DNA of 64,000 nucleotides from Morinoia aosen (GCA_030386875.1 CM059579.1:18076484-18140483), one strand, 5' to 3'; positions 34,640-46,508 are shown, counted from the stretch's first letter. Numbers and translations: made by a program. The notes: generated by a model not told the origin, from the sequence alone.

Positions 34640-35612
34640 TAAGTACGGCTCAACAGAACCGGCAAGTAAGTAAGTACGGCTCAACAGAACCGGCAAGTAA
34701 GTAAGTACGGCTCAACAGAACCGGCAAGTAAGTAAGTACGGCTCAACAGAACCGGCAAGTAAGTAAGTACGGCTCAACAGAACCGGCAAGTAAGTAAGTA
34801 CGGCTCAACAGAACCGGCAAGTAAGTAAGTACGGCTCAACAGAACCGGCAAGTAAGTAAGTACGGCTCAACAGAACCGGCAAGTAAGTAAGTACGGCTCA
34901 ACAGAACCGGCAAGTAAGTAAGTACGGCTCAACAGAACCGGCAAGTAAGTAAGTACGGCTCAACAGAACCGGCAAGTAAGTAAGTACGGCTCAACAGAAC
35001 CGGCAAGTAAGTAAGTACGGCTCGACAGAACCGGCAAGTAAGTAAGTACGGCTCGACAGAACCGGCAAGTAAGTAAGTACGGCTCGACAGAACCGGCAAG
35101 TAAGTAAGTACGGCTCGACAGAACCGGCAAGTAAGTAAGTACGGCTCGACAGAACCGGCAAGTAAGTACGGCTCGACAGAACCGGCAAGTAAGTACGGCT
35201 CGACAGAACCGATAAGTAAGTACGGCTCGACAGAACCGATAAGTAAGTACGGCTCGACAGAACCGATAAGTAAGTACGGCTCGACAGAACCGATAAGTAA
35301 GTACGGCTCGACAGAACCGATAAGTAAGTACGGCTCGACAGAACTGATAAGTAAGTACGGCTCGACAGAACCGGCAAGTAAGTAAGTACGGCTCGACAGA
35401 ACCGGCAAGTAAGTACGGCTCGACAGAACCGGCAAGTAAGTACGGCTCGACAGAACCGATAAGTAAGTACGGCTCGACAGAACCGATAAGTAAGTACGGC
35501 TCGACAGAACCGATAAGTAAGTACGGCTCGACAGAACCGATAAGTAAGTACGGCTCGACAGAACTGATAAGTAAGTACGGCTCGACAGAACCGATAAGTA
35601 AGTAAGTAATGT
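34640..35612. repeat. 31/27-bp minisatellite
   Basis: About 33 tandem copies of cggctcaacagaaccggcaa followed by gtaagtaagta (31 bp). From about 35160 many units lose one gtaa and become 27 bp. Within the array the body changes from ctcaaca to ctcgaca (about 35023) and from ccggcaa to ccgataa (about 35208), then a short mixed stretch, then the same order again. That order shows block duplication. Minus-strand open frames here are artefacts. Confidence 0.95.
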
Positions 35613-36079
35613 TAGAGGCGGCTAGAAAGCCTAGGAATTATTAATACCGCTCTGAATGGCCAGGTGAACAAAATAAACATGAAACACACACATTCACACA
35701 AACCAAATCAGGAGCACGGTCAAAGAAAAGAACCAAGATTACGAGAAGGTTGGAAAAGGCCCAGGCGATGTGCAGCACTCGGTAGATTCACTTTACACCG
35801 TTAAGTAACACAGGACGAGTACACAGTATGGCTCAAGTCCGTCGTGTACTGGTGAATATCAAACCTCTCAACCTCTCTCTCAACCTTTCTTTTATGTAAC
35901 CTCTCGCATTTGCTACCTCTTGTCCTCTTGTCCAAATATATAAAAATATCTCACCGACATAGCTTCCTCCTCCGCCCCCGGTGAGCTGAAAGCCTTTGAA
36001 GTGCAAACTGACAAGTACCTGAGAGGCGCACACGGTAATTCTCAACAGGCCTCATTAAATGTTCTCCATTACGCTGGTT

Positions 36080-36122
36080 CTACTTTTTATATCATTATTA
36101 TTATTATTATTATTATTATATA
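36080..36122. repeat. (ATT)n microsatellite tail
   Basis: An ATT run adjoining the tail side of the family A copy at 36125. It is the simple-sequence tail of that retroposon. Confidence 0.7.
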
Positions 36123-36470
36123 AGAAAGTTTTAGCCTCCCTTAACTGCACGACAAAGATGTTCTAAGAGAGGAAGGAGGAAGGCACCATTTAGTATGGAG
36201 TTGAGGGAACGCGGAATCTATGCAAAAAGGTGCACAGAAACAGGAAGTTAAGAAAGAAGTTCATGAAACAAGAAAAAGTTGAAGAAGAAAGTAGTAGGTG
36301 CTGAAAAACAGGATAGCAGTGAACCGAAAAAAGATGGTCCGTAACAAAACAAAAACCTATTCTATTTCCACAAAAAGGAAGGCTACCTAACCTTTAGCTC
36401 AGGCCCTCACATAGTCCCCCTGGGAGCGCTAATTCCCATAGATACAATACTTGTATCCCCCTGAGGGGAG
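36123..36470 (-). repeat. Family A SINE-like repeat, full length
   Basis: It runs from tagcctcccttaactgcacg to gtatccccctgagggg, well preserved and very close to the 23286-23645 copy. Confidence 0.85.
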
Positions 36471-36569
36471 ATTCCCTAACAAAAACAAATGAGATTTCAA
36501 GATAATAAAGCGAAGGAAGAATCTATGAGTAGCATGGACTATTGAAAATTAAATTATAAGTTAGTTTAA

Positions 36570-36905
36570 AGCAGAGAAAAGGTGTTCTCATGAGAGGAAG
36601 GAAGAAGACACCATTTCGTACTGAACTGAGGGAGCGAATTCGCTAAGTGTGTTAACACACAGGATACCCTACACATAAAAACAGCAAGTCAGGAAAGAAG
36701 AAGCAGGAAAAATTAAGAAAACACAGCAAAGAACACTTGAAAACTGAAAAAGTTAAGAGGATTTGAAGAATTTTAAGTCTTGAAGGCCTCCTATAGCTGA
36801 TATCCCCCATAGCAGCATTCCCCATAATGCAAGCGCCAATCGCATAGGATAGAAAAACCTACATAACCTAAACCTAATGTCCATTCCAAGCCTCTCAATT
36901 GGTGA
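36570..36905 (-). repeat. Subfamily B SINE-like repeat
   Basis: Tail-side blocks as in family A (gtgttctcatgagaggaagg, acaccatttcgtactgaact). Sense 5' side of the B type: aatgcaagcgccaatcgcat, aggatag, cctacataacctaaacct. Confidence 0.65.
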
Positions 36906-37124
36906 GGCAATCGATGCTATGAGAACTCGTTGACCGCATCCAAGTGTTAGACAATATCTTGAATTGGCGCCTCGTGTTTCTGCACATTTAGATTATAAGC
37001 CTGATGTGAGAAAAACGGGATCTCATTCAAATCGTTAGGAAGTGAATTAAAAGAAATGGTCAGGTCACATAGTGGCTTTGATAAGTTCGTTTGAACCTAC
37101 ATAACTGCGACGGCGTTTTAACGG

Positions 37125-37472
37125 CGTTTTAAAGAGAGGAACTAGGAAGGCGTTATTTTACAACAGACTTTTGGGAACGCGAAATCTATGCACAAAGTGT
37201 GTTCTCACACACGATCCCAACGCATAAGAACAATAAGTTGAAAAAGAAGTTTATAAAACAAGATTATATTCGAGCAAAAAGTAGTCTGAAAAACGGGATA
37301 TCTGTGAACCAATCGAAAACAAAGTCTATAACAAAGCTTAAAAATAAACAGAATAAAGAAAATTTTCTATTTTAGTAAAAAAGAAGGCCTATATGAAACC
37401 TTCAGCTCGAGACCTCTTTCCCCTCGGAGTGCTAATTCCCATAGACACAATAGTTGTATCCCCTTGAGGTAA
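37125..37472 (-). repeat. Family A SINE-like repeat, near full length
   Basis: It has the longer middle (gtgtgttctcacacacgatc) and ends gtatccccttgaggtaa. Confidence 0.75.
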
Positions 37473-37734
37473 TACTAGTCGTCAATAACACTATTTACAA
37501 CGTCACAGAGGGCTTAATTACAGTTCCTTACAACACGAAACAATGGAGATCAATTTTAATGATATTCATAAAAATGTCAGATTACTCCCACAGATGCCAT
37601 CTATTCAGGCGTAAAGATTTTCTTCACTTTGATCCCCGCCATCATTGGCTTGCTTGAACGGAACGCATGACGTCGTAAGAGCAGTGCGTTGTGGCTCTCA
37701 AAATACGCTTTACTTCAAATGCGAGCGAGATGGA

Positions 37735-37905
37735 AGATTAGATTAGATTAGATGTTAGTTTAAGCCTCCCTAATCGCAAAAAAGGCGTTCCAAAGAAAGG
37801 AAGGAGGAAGGAACCATTTTGTATGGCGATAAGGGAATTCGGAATCTATGCACAAAGTGCATAGAAACAGTAAGTTGAGAAATAAGTGTACCCTATTAAA
37901 AATTA
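37735..37905 (-). repeat. Family A SINE-like repeat, sense 5'-truncated
   Basis: It retains the tail gattagattagattagatg and the adjoining gtttaagcctccctaatc up to cagtaagttgagaaataagt. The sense 5' part is missing, as expected from incomplete reverse transcription. Confidence 0.8.
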
Positions 37906-38240
37906 AGGGAGTAGCATGGTTGATTAAAGGAGACAGCGGAGAATTAAAGGAGTGCTAAGCGAACCGAGGCCTCTTCCCTTCTGACACTTCCAGGGCGCGA
38001 CTCATAAGCGCGATGCGAGCAAGTTCTCCCATGTTGCTACCAGAGGCCACTTGTGCAGATGGCCTCTTGGTGAGACGCCTGCCATCTTTCTCGAGAGAAA
38101 TGACGGTTGCCATCTTTCGCCTCAGTTTTGAAGTTGGTGTTGTGCGTGACAGATGTCTGGATCGTGTCTCTATTATTTAAAACGTTTCAAGTAGTGTTAG
38201 AGTGTATATCAGTGCGAGTGTGTATTACGTGAGGGTGTAT

Positions 38241-38275
38241 ACCCAGTCAGCATTTATTAATGGCTGTTCAATGGG
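38241..38275 (+). mobile_element. Left inverted end of the putative giant EnSpm-like element
   Basis: The 35-bp stretch acccagtcagcatttattaa plus tggctgttcaatggg matches the reverse complement of 55965-55999 at 30 of 35 positions. Together they enclose about 17.8 kb holding the transposase and the DUF4806-type gene. The outermost boundary and target-site duplication were not found, so this may be subterminal rather than the exact tip. Confidence 0.5.
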
Positions 38276-38292
38276 GTGACGTAGGAAACGAA

Positions 38293-38404
38293 GGGTCAGT
38301 ACTGGATTCCCGTGGAAAGTGTAATTTCAGTACGGGATTAACTCTGGCTTCTCTTTAAAGAGTAAATTTACGTCTCGGGCGAGTTGGGTCAGTAATGGGT
38401 TCCC
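38293..38404 (+). promoter_or_regulatory. Left pair of subterminal motifs GGGTCAG-N4-GG-N-TTCCC
   Basis: Exact matches at 38293-38311 and 38386-38404, both 19 nt and on the plus strand. The same spaced motif recurs only at 55643-55661 and 55730-55748, as far as I can see by eye. In En/Spm-type elements the accessory protein binds short repeats near both ends; a similar role here is inferred. Confidence 0.5.
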
Positions 38405-38469
38405 ATTCTCAACAAGAGTATTGTGGGAAGCCTGTTTCGTTCCGGTATATTCATTTCAGTTGAAAAGGA

Positions 38470-40745
38470 AAACCGATTGTAAGCCCGTACTGGCACTCCA
38501 AGAAAAATACTATACCAAATACATTACTGGAAACCAAGCGTAAGAATATGCTTAAAAATGCATATTGTGTAGTTATAAATTAAATTAAATTAAATTATAT
38601 AAACACCTGGTGTTACGCTACAAGGGAAAGAATTTAATCGTGAAATATAAAAAAATACAACGAGCAAAAAAGTTGTGCGTTAGTGTATGTTTCATGAATT
38701 TGTAACGCCAAGAAATTTAAATAAACGTTTAAGTACCTAAGAATCATTCATTACAGCAACCATACCTGATTACTAAATCCTTACAAACTACTATTAACAT
38801 AAGGATTTTGTAGATACGAAATTGTTCAATAGTTATTAGCTAAAAAAAATAAAATTAGGCTAGGTACCATGGTACAGAGTCACCAATTATGGGAACCGAA
38901 TCACCCATACTGATTGATTTTTCTTACAAGGCGCATCCTTCACTGAGAGAAATTGTCTATTCATCATGTATCTCAAAACCGGTCACGGTGTATCGTACTC
39001 GACATCAATCGAAAAAGGGGAAAGAGAGATAGGAAACGACGATTTATGTTTGTTACGAACAATAGCCATCAAAATAGTAACTCTAATGTATCAAATTTGA
39101 GAAAACTCGATTAAACACATACATTCAAGAACCATTTCGCGGCAATGAAATTAGAAAAAAAATAAAACATTTACAATACAATAAGGTCTTAATAATTTAT
39201 GAACGCAAATACTAATTCTAATGACGCAGTCAGAACAGTACCTATAATACATCAAACTCTGTTGAACACATAGGTCGAAGAAAAAAAACATTTGACATCA
39301 GTTAATATGAAGAAAGTAAGGTAATAAAATATTGACAATACACCATGGTCGTAATAAATTAATGAAACTGTTCCTGTCCATACATAAAAAAACTTTTTAC
39401 AAGTTACAGGCCCTATATCACCTCGAATAGTAATTATTCATCAATGAAGTTCTTAACTCTTTGCTTGATGGATTTTAGTTGAATTAATTTTGGCTTGTAT
39501 GAATAATAATTTTGGCTTTTTGGCTTATATAAATAATTGAATCATTGGTTCGAGTAAAATATCGCTGTGAATAGGTGTTGAGACAAACTTGCATATGTAG
39601 CTTATAGGTTACAGCAAGTTGTCCTTTCAAAAGAGCAACTTTTATCTATAGCCTGTATGAAGTGTAGGAGCCTATAGTACTTTGCCGGGAAAAATGGCAT
39701 GTTGAGTTTGCCGTTAAGTTTCGTTGACAGAAAATACACATATATTAACAAAGTTCATTTAAATTTTGGACTTTGGTAACTAACAAGAACTAACATATAA
39801 GCAGTTGATAATAAGTGCATAAATGTATGGAAAACTTGAATAACTACCTAAGTTAAATGTTTTAAGATTATGGGCAGAACAGACATTTCTTAATAAGGAA
39901 AACTCTTTTATTTGCGCTTCCACTAGGCCTATACGTATATCGATTGGGAAGTAATAGACTTGAAAATTTTAAAGTATCAAGTTAGTGCATTTCAGAACAA
40001 ATGCTTGTACGTTTTCTGGTTTTCAGGGCATTTTAAATCTGTATACAGGGTTTAAGTCTGTTGAAATGTCATGCTTTGTCACCAATTAGCCCCCTTTAAT
40101 ATCTAGCGGGTATTATGCACTATAAAGACACGTATACCAATTGAGGACTCTAATATTATAGTTTAGTAGAAGCCAATATTGGCCATATTTCATTGCATGT
40201 ATCAACTTTATTGGTGATAAGTTTTTATCGATCACATCGGGCTTACATGTTTTATGTAGCTGCACAAGCGGTCGTGTTAAGAAAAATGAAGAGACTCTTG
40301 CGTAGAACTATACTCTTCAGCGCAGGAATTTAGAATAGAATTATTCTAAATAAAAAAATGTAGAAATTTTCGTAAATAATTATGCTATGTTCGATATTTT
40401 TATTTAATAAACGTATAGATTACAGAATTACTTGCGGAAAAGTGTTGATAAAGTTAATGTTGGTATTACTACGCAGCTTTTTTAAACAAGCAATAACCTA
40501 AACCTGTCAGACCGGTGTTTGTGTGTGTGTGCGCGCAAAAAATTCGCGCGTATTTAGCGTGTTATCAACTGTATAGGCATTGTGCATTGTTTTAGGATAT
40601 TCATAACTTAAAATTAGGGTGTTTAAGTTTACCATGCAGCTATTTCTGTTCTTTTGTGCTCATAAAATGAGAAGTAGCTAGGCTTAGTTAGATTAGGCTA
40701 TGCCTAGTCAGTGTTGAAGTATGACCCAGGCAGTGTAAAGTAGGG
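38470..40745. other. AT-rich left arm of the putative element, no gene seen
   Basis: No open frame or repeat recognised. It may hold the promoter and 5' untranslated exons of the transposase. Confidence 0.4.
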
Positions 40746-40747
40746 CT

Positions 40748-40920
40748 ACCTAGCTAGGGTAAAGGCAGGACTGACCGGCCCTGCACTAATAAGCTAACTC
40801 TCCTCCTTAACAAAAAGCAATGGAGAAAAGGAGCAGGCTCTTTACTCCAATTGCTTTTTGTTAAGGAGGCCAGTTATTACTGCAGGGCCGGTCGTTCCTG
40901 CCTTTACCCTAACTACCTAA
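40748..40920. mobile_element. Hairpin MITE, ~173 bp
   Basis: Two arms of about 85 bp are near-perfect inverted repeats. The left carries agggtaaaggcaggactgac, cggccctgca and ctccttaacaaaaagcaa; the right is their complement. There is essentially no spacer. A partial copy of one end (gtagggtagatgcaggag followed by tcggccctgt) lies at about 41993-42030. Confidence 0.75.
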
Positions 40921-40924
40921 GTTA

Positions 40925-42640
40925 GGCCTAGTTAACTATACCTAGTTAGCCTACATACGGCTAAGCAGTGTTGAACTATCTAGGCCTAGTTAGAACTAGC
41001 CTAAGCTGTGTCTAACTCCTTTTAATAGGCTATAGTCTTTTGGGGCAATTTTTGTGACTGCCACTTCTCTAACTAGAAAATAGAGTTGAGGCAAAATATT
41101 GATATAATATTGAAATCACAATACTATTTATTCCTTCTCACAAATATGAGGGTGAAAATGGATTTTTTTTTCACTTTTTTTGACCTTTTATTTTACAAAA
41201 ATTAGGGGAATAGAACTTGACCTTTCTTGTTTTAACCTATTCTTGGTCTGTGTGTGTCTATTTTACTGTTTTCAATAATTTTAGTGAAAGAAAAATCAAT
41301 TTTTTTGCTCTCCTCCCTCAAATTTTTGATAAGGAACAGATATTAAAGTGAATTTTATCAATGTTTCTCCCTAAGTCTGTTTTCTAGAAAAGCAGCAGAT
41401 TTAAAATTTGACAAAAAGAAATAAATTTATATTTATATGGTCATCTGCTAAAGTATTACCAAAAACATTGCTGCCCATAATCAGTAAATAAATGTGAATG
41501 CAGCCCATGAGTTACATTTAAGTTTTAATCGCTCACAAAAGGCTGTATTAAATTTGTTCCGTGGCAACACTCGTGTTTGTATTTTATTGCTGAAACCAGG
41601 CTAGATTTTAATCTTTTTCTCAGAGGTTTCAAGAAGTTTCCATCATACATATCCTTCTATGGATAGGCCTAACTAGTCAGCAACAAAGTGTTTTCCCCAA
41701 GCAAAAATATATTATTTATACAGTAGTTTAATAAAATTGTCCCTACAAACCTTGTTACCACCTTCTTTCTTGTAAAGTAGAAATTTATTGGTAGAATCTA
41801 ATATTTTTTGAGTTGTGATAGGAATTTCTGTTACGTTTTTTGTGTATTAAATAAGATTTCAGTAGTAACTGTACTTGTACATAGAGTGGGTTAGCCTATG
41901 CACTCTGTTAATTGTTCATGAATTAAGAAGTGTACCTATGTGCAACTGTAAATATTTAAACCGTATTTTTCAAAAAAGCTGTTATCCTCCCCAGTAGGGT
42001 AGATGCAGGAGTGCTCGGCCCTGTCTTGTTTCTGCTTGTACATATTGAGATTAAAAAGTGTTACAAAAAGAATTTAATTATACTAAGGTAGGTTTTTAAG
42101 CACTTTTTTGTAGTTGTGTAGTCCATTTTTCATTGTTAAGTTGATTGAACAATATTTTTGTTACGGGAAATTAATAGCATCGTAGGCTAATCTGACAACT
42201 GCGTTTGCGACAGTTAAGCAATGGGTACGACTGTCTTACGATGATTCAATAATTCTACCCTGCCAAACGGTGATAATTTGCGTAAAAATCTATTAGCTAC
42301 TGTCCACTTCAAAAAATTGACCAAAATGTGCAATGTACTACATATAGTATGACACCTATTGGACAAGCTGCAGGAGACATTTCTTTATTGGAAGTAGCTA
42401 CTTGTAGCTGACTAAACTTGTACCTGACTATGAGAATATGGGACAATCACAAAGAAAACTGAAATTGTTGGAAATTCAGCACAGATGTCTCAAAATGTGT
42501 TAATAGCTAATATGAATAATAATAGCCTAGTAAGAAAAAATAATAGCTACCTACCTTTGCAGAAATCTTAACATCTGATTGTCAGCCTTGCCTGCTGCCT
42601 CAGGTCTGTGTTCATAGTGTTTATTTAGAAGCCCCTGATT
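40925..42640. other. AT-rich sequence upstream of the transposase
   Basis: No gene seen. About 40920-41010 is rich in ctaggc/gcctag palindromes. A possible 3' splice site (gtcagtgcag) lies at 42660, just before the transposase ATG, so a 5' untranslated exon may exist upstream. Confidence 0.35.
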
Positions 42641-42678
42641 TTGGAGTGTGTCAGTGCAGTTGTACTAATTTGAAAGAA

Positions 42679-44763
42679 ATGGATAGAAAACGTTTGAAAA
42701 AACCTCTCCACGTGCTGGCAAAAAAACAGAAAAAACGAAGAGTATATGACACTTTGAATGTAAAAGCTCGTGTGTCAAGCATTGATCCAGGTTCACCAGT
42801 GAGCACCAGCGAAGCTAGCGACGTCCAGAGTGATTCACTGTTGGACTCTATGCCTTGCTCATCAGGAGTAGTAGTTAATCATGATGATGAAACTCTACTG
42901 GAATCATCCTCTGGTTCTTTTTCTTCCAGGCTTACAAGTTCTTCTCAAACAGAAAATTTTAGTCAAAATTATTCATTAAACCCTAAAAGTAGTACTTTAT
43001 TTCAAAAAGAAAATTCTTTGAAATTTACCATTGCAGAATGGTTTCAAAAGGAAAAAAGTGTGCCTTACGATGCAGTTGATCGATTACTAAAATTAGTGGA
43101 AGCCAATGTCTTTCCAGGGTTTCCGATAGATGTGCGAACTTTGGTTCACCACAATAGCATAACTAAGGGCAATGAAAGTGACTTGTTTGAAGGCGGAGCT
43201 GAATATGTTCATGTTAACAACTGGATCAAATGTCTGAAAGAACACTTGAAAGTCAACTGGTCAACTGATCTTGGGAGTAATTTTACCTTGGCCATCAACA
43301 TTGACGGAATTCCTCTTTTTGACAAATCTCCTAACTTTCATCTGTATCCTATTCTTATAAAATGTCAAGAGTGTCCAACTAAAATTTTCACAGCAGGATT
43401 ATTTTGTACTAATAGAAGTGAAAATCAAAAGTTAGTTGATTGCAATCGTTTTTTACAAATGTTAGTAAATGATTTGAAAAACTTATTGGCTGAAAGCATT
43501 CCAATTCAGAATGGCAGAGTAAAATTTGATATATCTGGACCAATAATATGTGATGCCCCTTGTCGAGCTCAGCTAAAAAACATTGTATACCATTCAGGGT
43601 ATAATTCTTGTGAGAGGTGTTATGTTCATGGTTCTTATCATGGTGGGCATGTAACATTAAATAAGACCGATGCTCCCTTGCGAACTAAAGAATCATTTTT
43701 GTCACGTGAAGACACTAGGCATCATCATGATTCTTCAACATTAATTTTAGAATCGATTGGTATTGATTTAGTCGGTTCCATGGTTCTTGATTATATGCAT
43801 CTCTGCTGCTTAGGTGTTATGAAACGCCTGCTGCAAAGATGGCTCAAGTCACCTGCAGCCAACCGAAAAGCTCAATTTTCTCGCATTGCTGTTGCAACAC
43901 TTGAGCTTTCAATAAAAAGTGCTGAACCATTCATTTGCCGTGAATTTGTTAGGCATTTTCAGGTTGGACTTTCTAAACATCGGTTCTGGAAAGCCACTGA
44001 GTTTAGACTAATGTTGCTATATGTTGGACCTGTTGTTTTAAGAAACAAAGCTATAATGTCACATGATCATTACAAAACTTTTCTTAAATTTAGTGTCAGC
44101 ATGCGACTTCTCTTAAGTGATGAGCAGCAAGAGAAGCTCAATTTCATTAAATCCCTCTTACTTGAATTTGTTGAAGAGTGTCAGCAACATTATGGCACTG
44201 AATTTATTACATATAACGTGCATAATCTTATTCACTTACCAGATGATTATGCAAGGTATGGAAACTTAGAAAACATTAGCTGCTTCCCATATGAAAGTTT
44301 TCTAGGTGAGCTAAAAAGCTGCATCAGGTCAGGTAATAAACCACTCAAACAAATTGAAAAATTTGCTACAGTAAAAAATGAACAAATTTCTACATTAAGT
44401 CACCTCCATTCAAAAAGAGAGCAACCTGAATTGAAATTTTCTAAAAAAGGAGTAATTATTAATAATAGTCTTATTAAACCAAGTCAAAACCCAAGCAAAG
44501 ACAACTGTGTAATGCTTAATGACAAGTCTGTTGCAATTGTTACAAGTGCATCTCATGAAACACTGAAACTCAGAGTGTTTGAATCCAAGGAAAATTTATT
44601 CCATTATCCAATTTCTTCATCTGATGTTGGCATACACTTGCTCCAATATTTAGGCATGGAAAAAAAAGGGAAAGTGAAAGATGTGAAGAAAAAGTGTATG
44701 ATTCTCCCCTACAAAAGAAAATTTGTTGTAATTGAGCTTCTTCATACAGACTTCTACAGGTGA
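42679..44763 (+). CDS. EnSpm/CMC-like transposase, single long exon, intact
   Basis: 694 codons from the first ATG. The open frame reaches back to a GTG at 42646, which I reject as a start. Residues 1-110 are basic then Ser-rich and probably nuclear and disordered. From about 115 a transposase-like domain follows. Candidate catalytic acidic residues in the RNase H-like core are D209 in NIDGIPLF, D292 in CDAPCRAQL and E441 in KATEFRL. A zinc-knuckle-like CERC pair sits at 311-314, and the strongly conserved-looking LDYMHLCCLGVMKRLL lies at 370-385. NVHNLIHLPDD (513-523) and SCFPYESFLG follow near the end of the domain. This layout matches the uncharacterised transposase-domain proteins of the CMC (En/Spm) group, as I recall them. 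No stop or frameshift interrupts it. Its TGA lies four bases before the next gene's ATG and overlaps a strong splice donor, CAG|GTGAGA. Confidence 0.8.
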   Translation: MDRKRLKKPLHVLAKKQKKRRVYDTLNVKARVSSIDPGSPVSTSEASDVQSDSLLDSMPCSSGVVVNHDDETLLESSSGSFSSRLTSSSQTENFSQNYSLNPKSSTLFQKENSLKFTIAEWFQKEKSVPYDAVDRLLKLVEANVFPGFPIDVRTLVHHNSITKGNESDLFEGGAEYVHVNNWIKCLKEHLKVNWSTDLGSNFTLAINIDGIPLFDKSPNFHLYPILIKCQECPTKIFTAGLFCTNRSENQKLVDCNRFLQMLVNDLKNLLAESIPIQNGRVKFDISGPIICDAPCRAQLKNIVYHSGYNSCERCYVHGSYHGGHVTLNKTDAPLRTKESFLSREDTRHHHDSSTLILESIGIDLVGSMVLDYMHLCCLGVMKRLLQRWLKSPAANRKAQFSRIAVATLELSIKSAEPFICREFVRHFQVGLSKHRFWKATEFRLMLLYVGPVVLRNKAIMSHDHYKTFLKFSVSMRLLLSDEQQEKLNFIKSLLLEFVEECQQHYGTEFITYNVHNLIHLPDDYARYGNLENISCFPYESFLGELKSCIRSGNKPLKQIEKFATVKNEQISTLSHLHSKREQPELKFSKKGVIINNSLIKPSQNPSKDNCVMLNDKSVAIVTSASHETLKLRVFESKENLFHYPISSSDVGIHLLQYLGMEKKGKVKDVKKKCMILPYKRKFVVIELLHTDFYR

Positions 44764-44767
44764 GAAG

Positions 44768-44978
44768 ATGTCTTCATCTATAAAAAAATATGTAGGAGTG
44801 TATTTTGAAAAATCTAATGATAAAGCAGTGGTACCCTCATCGTGGGTAAAAACTAGAAAAAATGGTTCACACAAAAGTTCTTGGCCTTCACATGGTGATC
44901 CAGTAGCCCTTGCAAAGCAGTTGGAACCACCAGAAGATTCTTGGTCTTTCTACAGCTGCCATATCATTACATCTGCCA
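44768..44978 (+). CDS. DUF4806-type accessory gene, exon 1 of 7
   Basis: ATG at 44768 starts MSSSIKKYVGVYFEKSNDKA, then VVPSSWVKTRKNGSHKSSWP, and the exon ends in HIITSA plus one base before gtaagt. This is the usual N-terminal module of DUF4806 proteins: a hydrophobic strand, VVPSSW, a short aromatic/Pro segment (here SSWPSH), then a P-x-x-x-W motif (EPPEDSW). The family is of unknown function, and in arthropods and cnidarians it is often seen near transposons, as I recall. The seven-exon model (44768-51396) has matching phase at all six junctions and would give about 392 residues but for one in-frame TAA in exon 5. The start is chosen as the only ATG in frame before the motif. It follows the transposase stop by four bases, so translation may need re-initiation or a separate transcript. 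Confidence 0.7.
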
Positions 44979-45404
44979 GTAAGTAATTTTTGTAGCTACG
45001 TGTCATAAATTTTGGTCGAATTATGTTGATTTCTACATCTGAATTTTCAATATTTAGAGCATGCATACACACATGTTAATGGTAATGATAAAAGTTTTAT
45101 ATGTTAGTAACATTTTGATTGCCAAGGCATAATTTTAGTGATACATCCCATTAAAATTCACCAATTATACAGTGATTAATTACTCATAAAGTGGGATTGA
45201 CCCTGTGATTCAGGGTCACTGATGAACTGTGACCCTGTAAGTCAATGAAATAATTTCTCATTTAAAGGAACTATTTGAGGCAGCAATAATAATGATGGCT
45301 GAAATTTTATTTAATCTATTGTGCCTATCTGCAGCCATTTTTGTATGAGAAACAGCAAAAACTGTCTTTAGAAGTTTTTATCTAGTGGATGATTGTTTAG
45401 TTCA

Positions 45405-45625
45405 TTCAGTGCTGCAATATTGTGTAGAGTGCTGCAGTATTGTGTACAGTGCTGCTGTGCTGCATAGTGTGCGGCAGTATTGTCTACAGTGTTGCAGTGT
45501 TGTGTGCAGTGCTGCAGTGTTGTGTACAGTTCTACAGAGCATGCTGCAGTGGTGTTCAGTGCTGCAGTGTCATATACAGTTCTCCAGTGTTGTGTGTAGT
45601 GCTGAAGTGTTGTGTTTATTATGTT
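45405..45625. repeat. Imperfect ~20-bp tandem repeat in intron 1
   Basis: About ten degenerate units of cagtgctgcagtgttgtgta. Cys-rich open frames on both strands come from the repeat and are not genes. Confidence 0.75.
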
Positions 45626-45675
45626 GGGCAAATTTTTACTAGGTTCTCTGGGTTTAAAATGTTTCTTATTTGTAG

Positions 45676-45775
45676 ATTCCTACAAGAAGTGCTACCGGCT
45701 GCTGGATGGTTTTGACACGGACAGCGGTATGTCATCTGTGGAGTGGAGTGATGCTGGTGGCCTACAATCTTCAAG
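45676..45775 (+). CDS. DUF4806-type accessory gene, exon 2
   Basis: A 100-nt exon between an atttgtag acceptor and a gtaaaa donor. Two bases join the A from exon 1 to make Asn, then SYKKCYRLLDGFDTDSGMSS and VEWSDAGGLQSS follow, with AG carried over. SYKKCYRLL fits the end of the family's N-terminal module, where a [DS]SYxxA/CxxxL helix is usual. Confidence 0.65.
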
Positions 45776-46508
45776 GTAAAATTTCTTAGAAAATAGCCAG
45801 TAATAGCAGTTTTTTCAACTGGGCATCATTAGCAGCTATTTCTAATGTCACAGTGCTATAAAAAAGGGTAAATGTAAGCAATAATAATGTCATTGGTAAT
45901 AAGGTGTACGTACCAGTGACCAATATCATTTCAGGTATTGTGCAACATGGGTACACAGAACTAGTGTCTTTAGCTGCCACTATGTAGAATATAATGTATA
46001 TGTATGTATTTTATGTAAATAGTTACATATTTTCACAATTGTTGCTATAGCAATTCAAAAATATGAAATGAACTCAGCTGATAATGTTGCTTCATGGTGT
46101 GTGCACTACTAAGAACATCTTATTTCTGTTCTAATTGGTAGCTACATACCTAGGTATTATATGAAGATTCAAAGTTAGGTTTAGGCTCAACAAGCAATAG
46201 TGACAATTTTATATTCTGTACAACATTATTAAAAGTATATTCAATAGTAGTCTATTCTTGATGAGGAATAGCTGGACTACATAGAGGGTAAATTATTACC
46301 TATCTCATCAGGTGCTGGCAATTTCCACCAGTTTAATCATCCTGAGATTGAGCAGAGGGTTGAACTGCGGCATAATCCTGGAACTGGTTGATGGCTATTG
46401 CACTGCAATAGTGGTTGAAACCTTTTGAGTATTTTTCGGGTGGAACTTGGTTTCAAAACCTTTCTTCACGGCTGCCGTGTTGCTACTTGTCTTATCCATC
46501 CTAGCAGA

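Noticed and set aside
34929..35435. 168-codon minus-strand repetitive frame
   Set aside because: Artefact of the 31/27-bp minisatellite.
42646..42678. GTG start for the transposase
   Set aside because: A non-ATG start would be unusual in an animal gene, the segment holds a likely 3' splice site, and ATG at 42679 opens a typical basic N-terminus.
45385..45715. Cysteine-rich small proteins
   Set aside because: They follow the 20-bp imperfect repeat in all frames. The region is intron 1 of the DUF4806-type gene.
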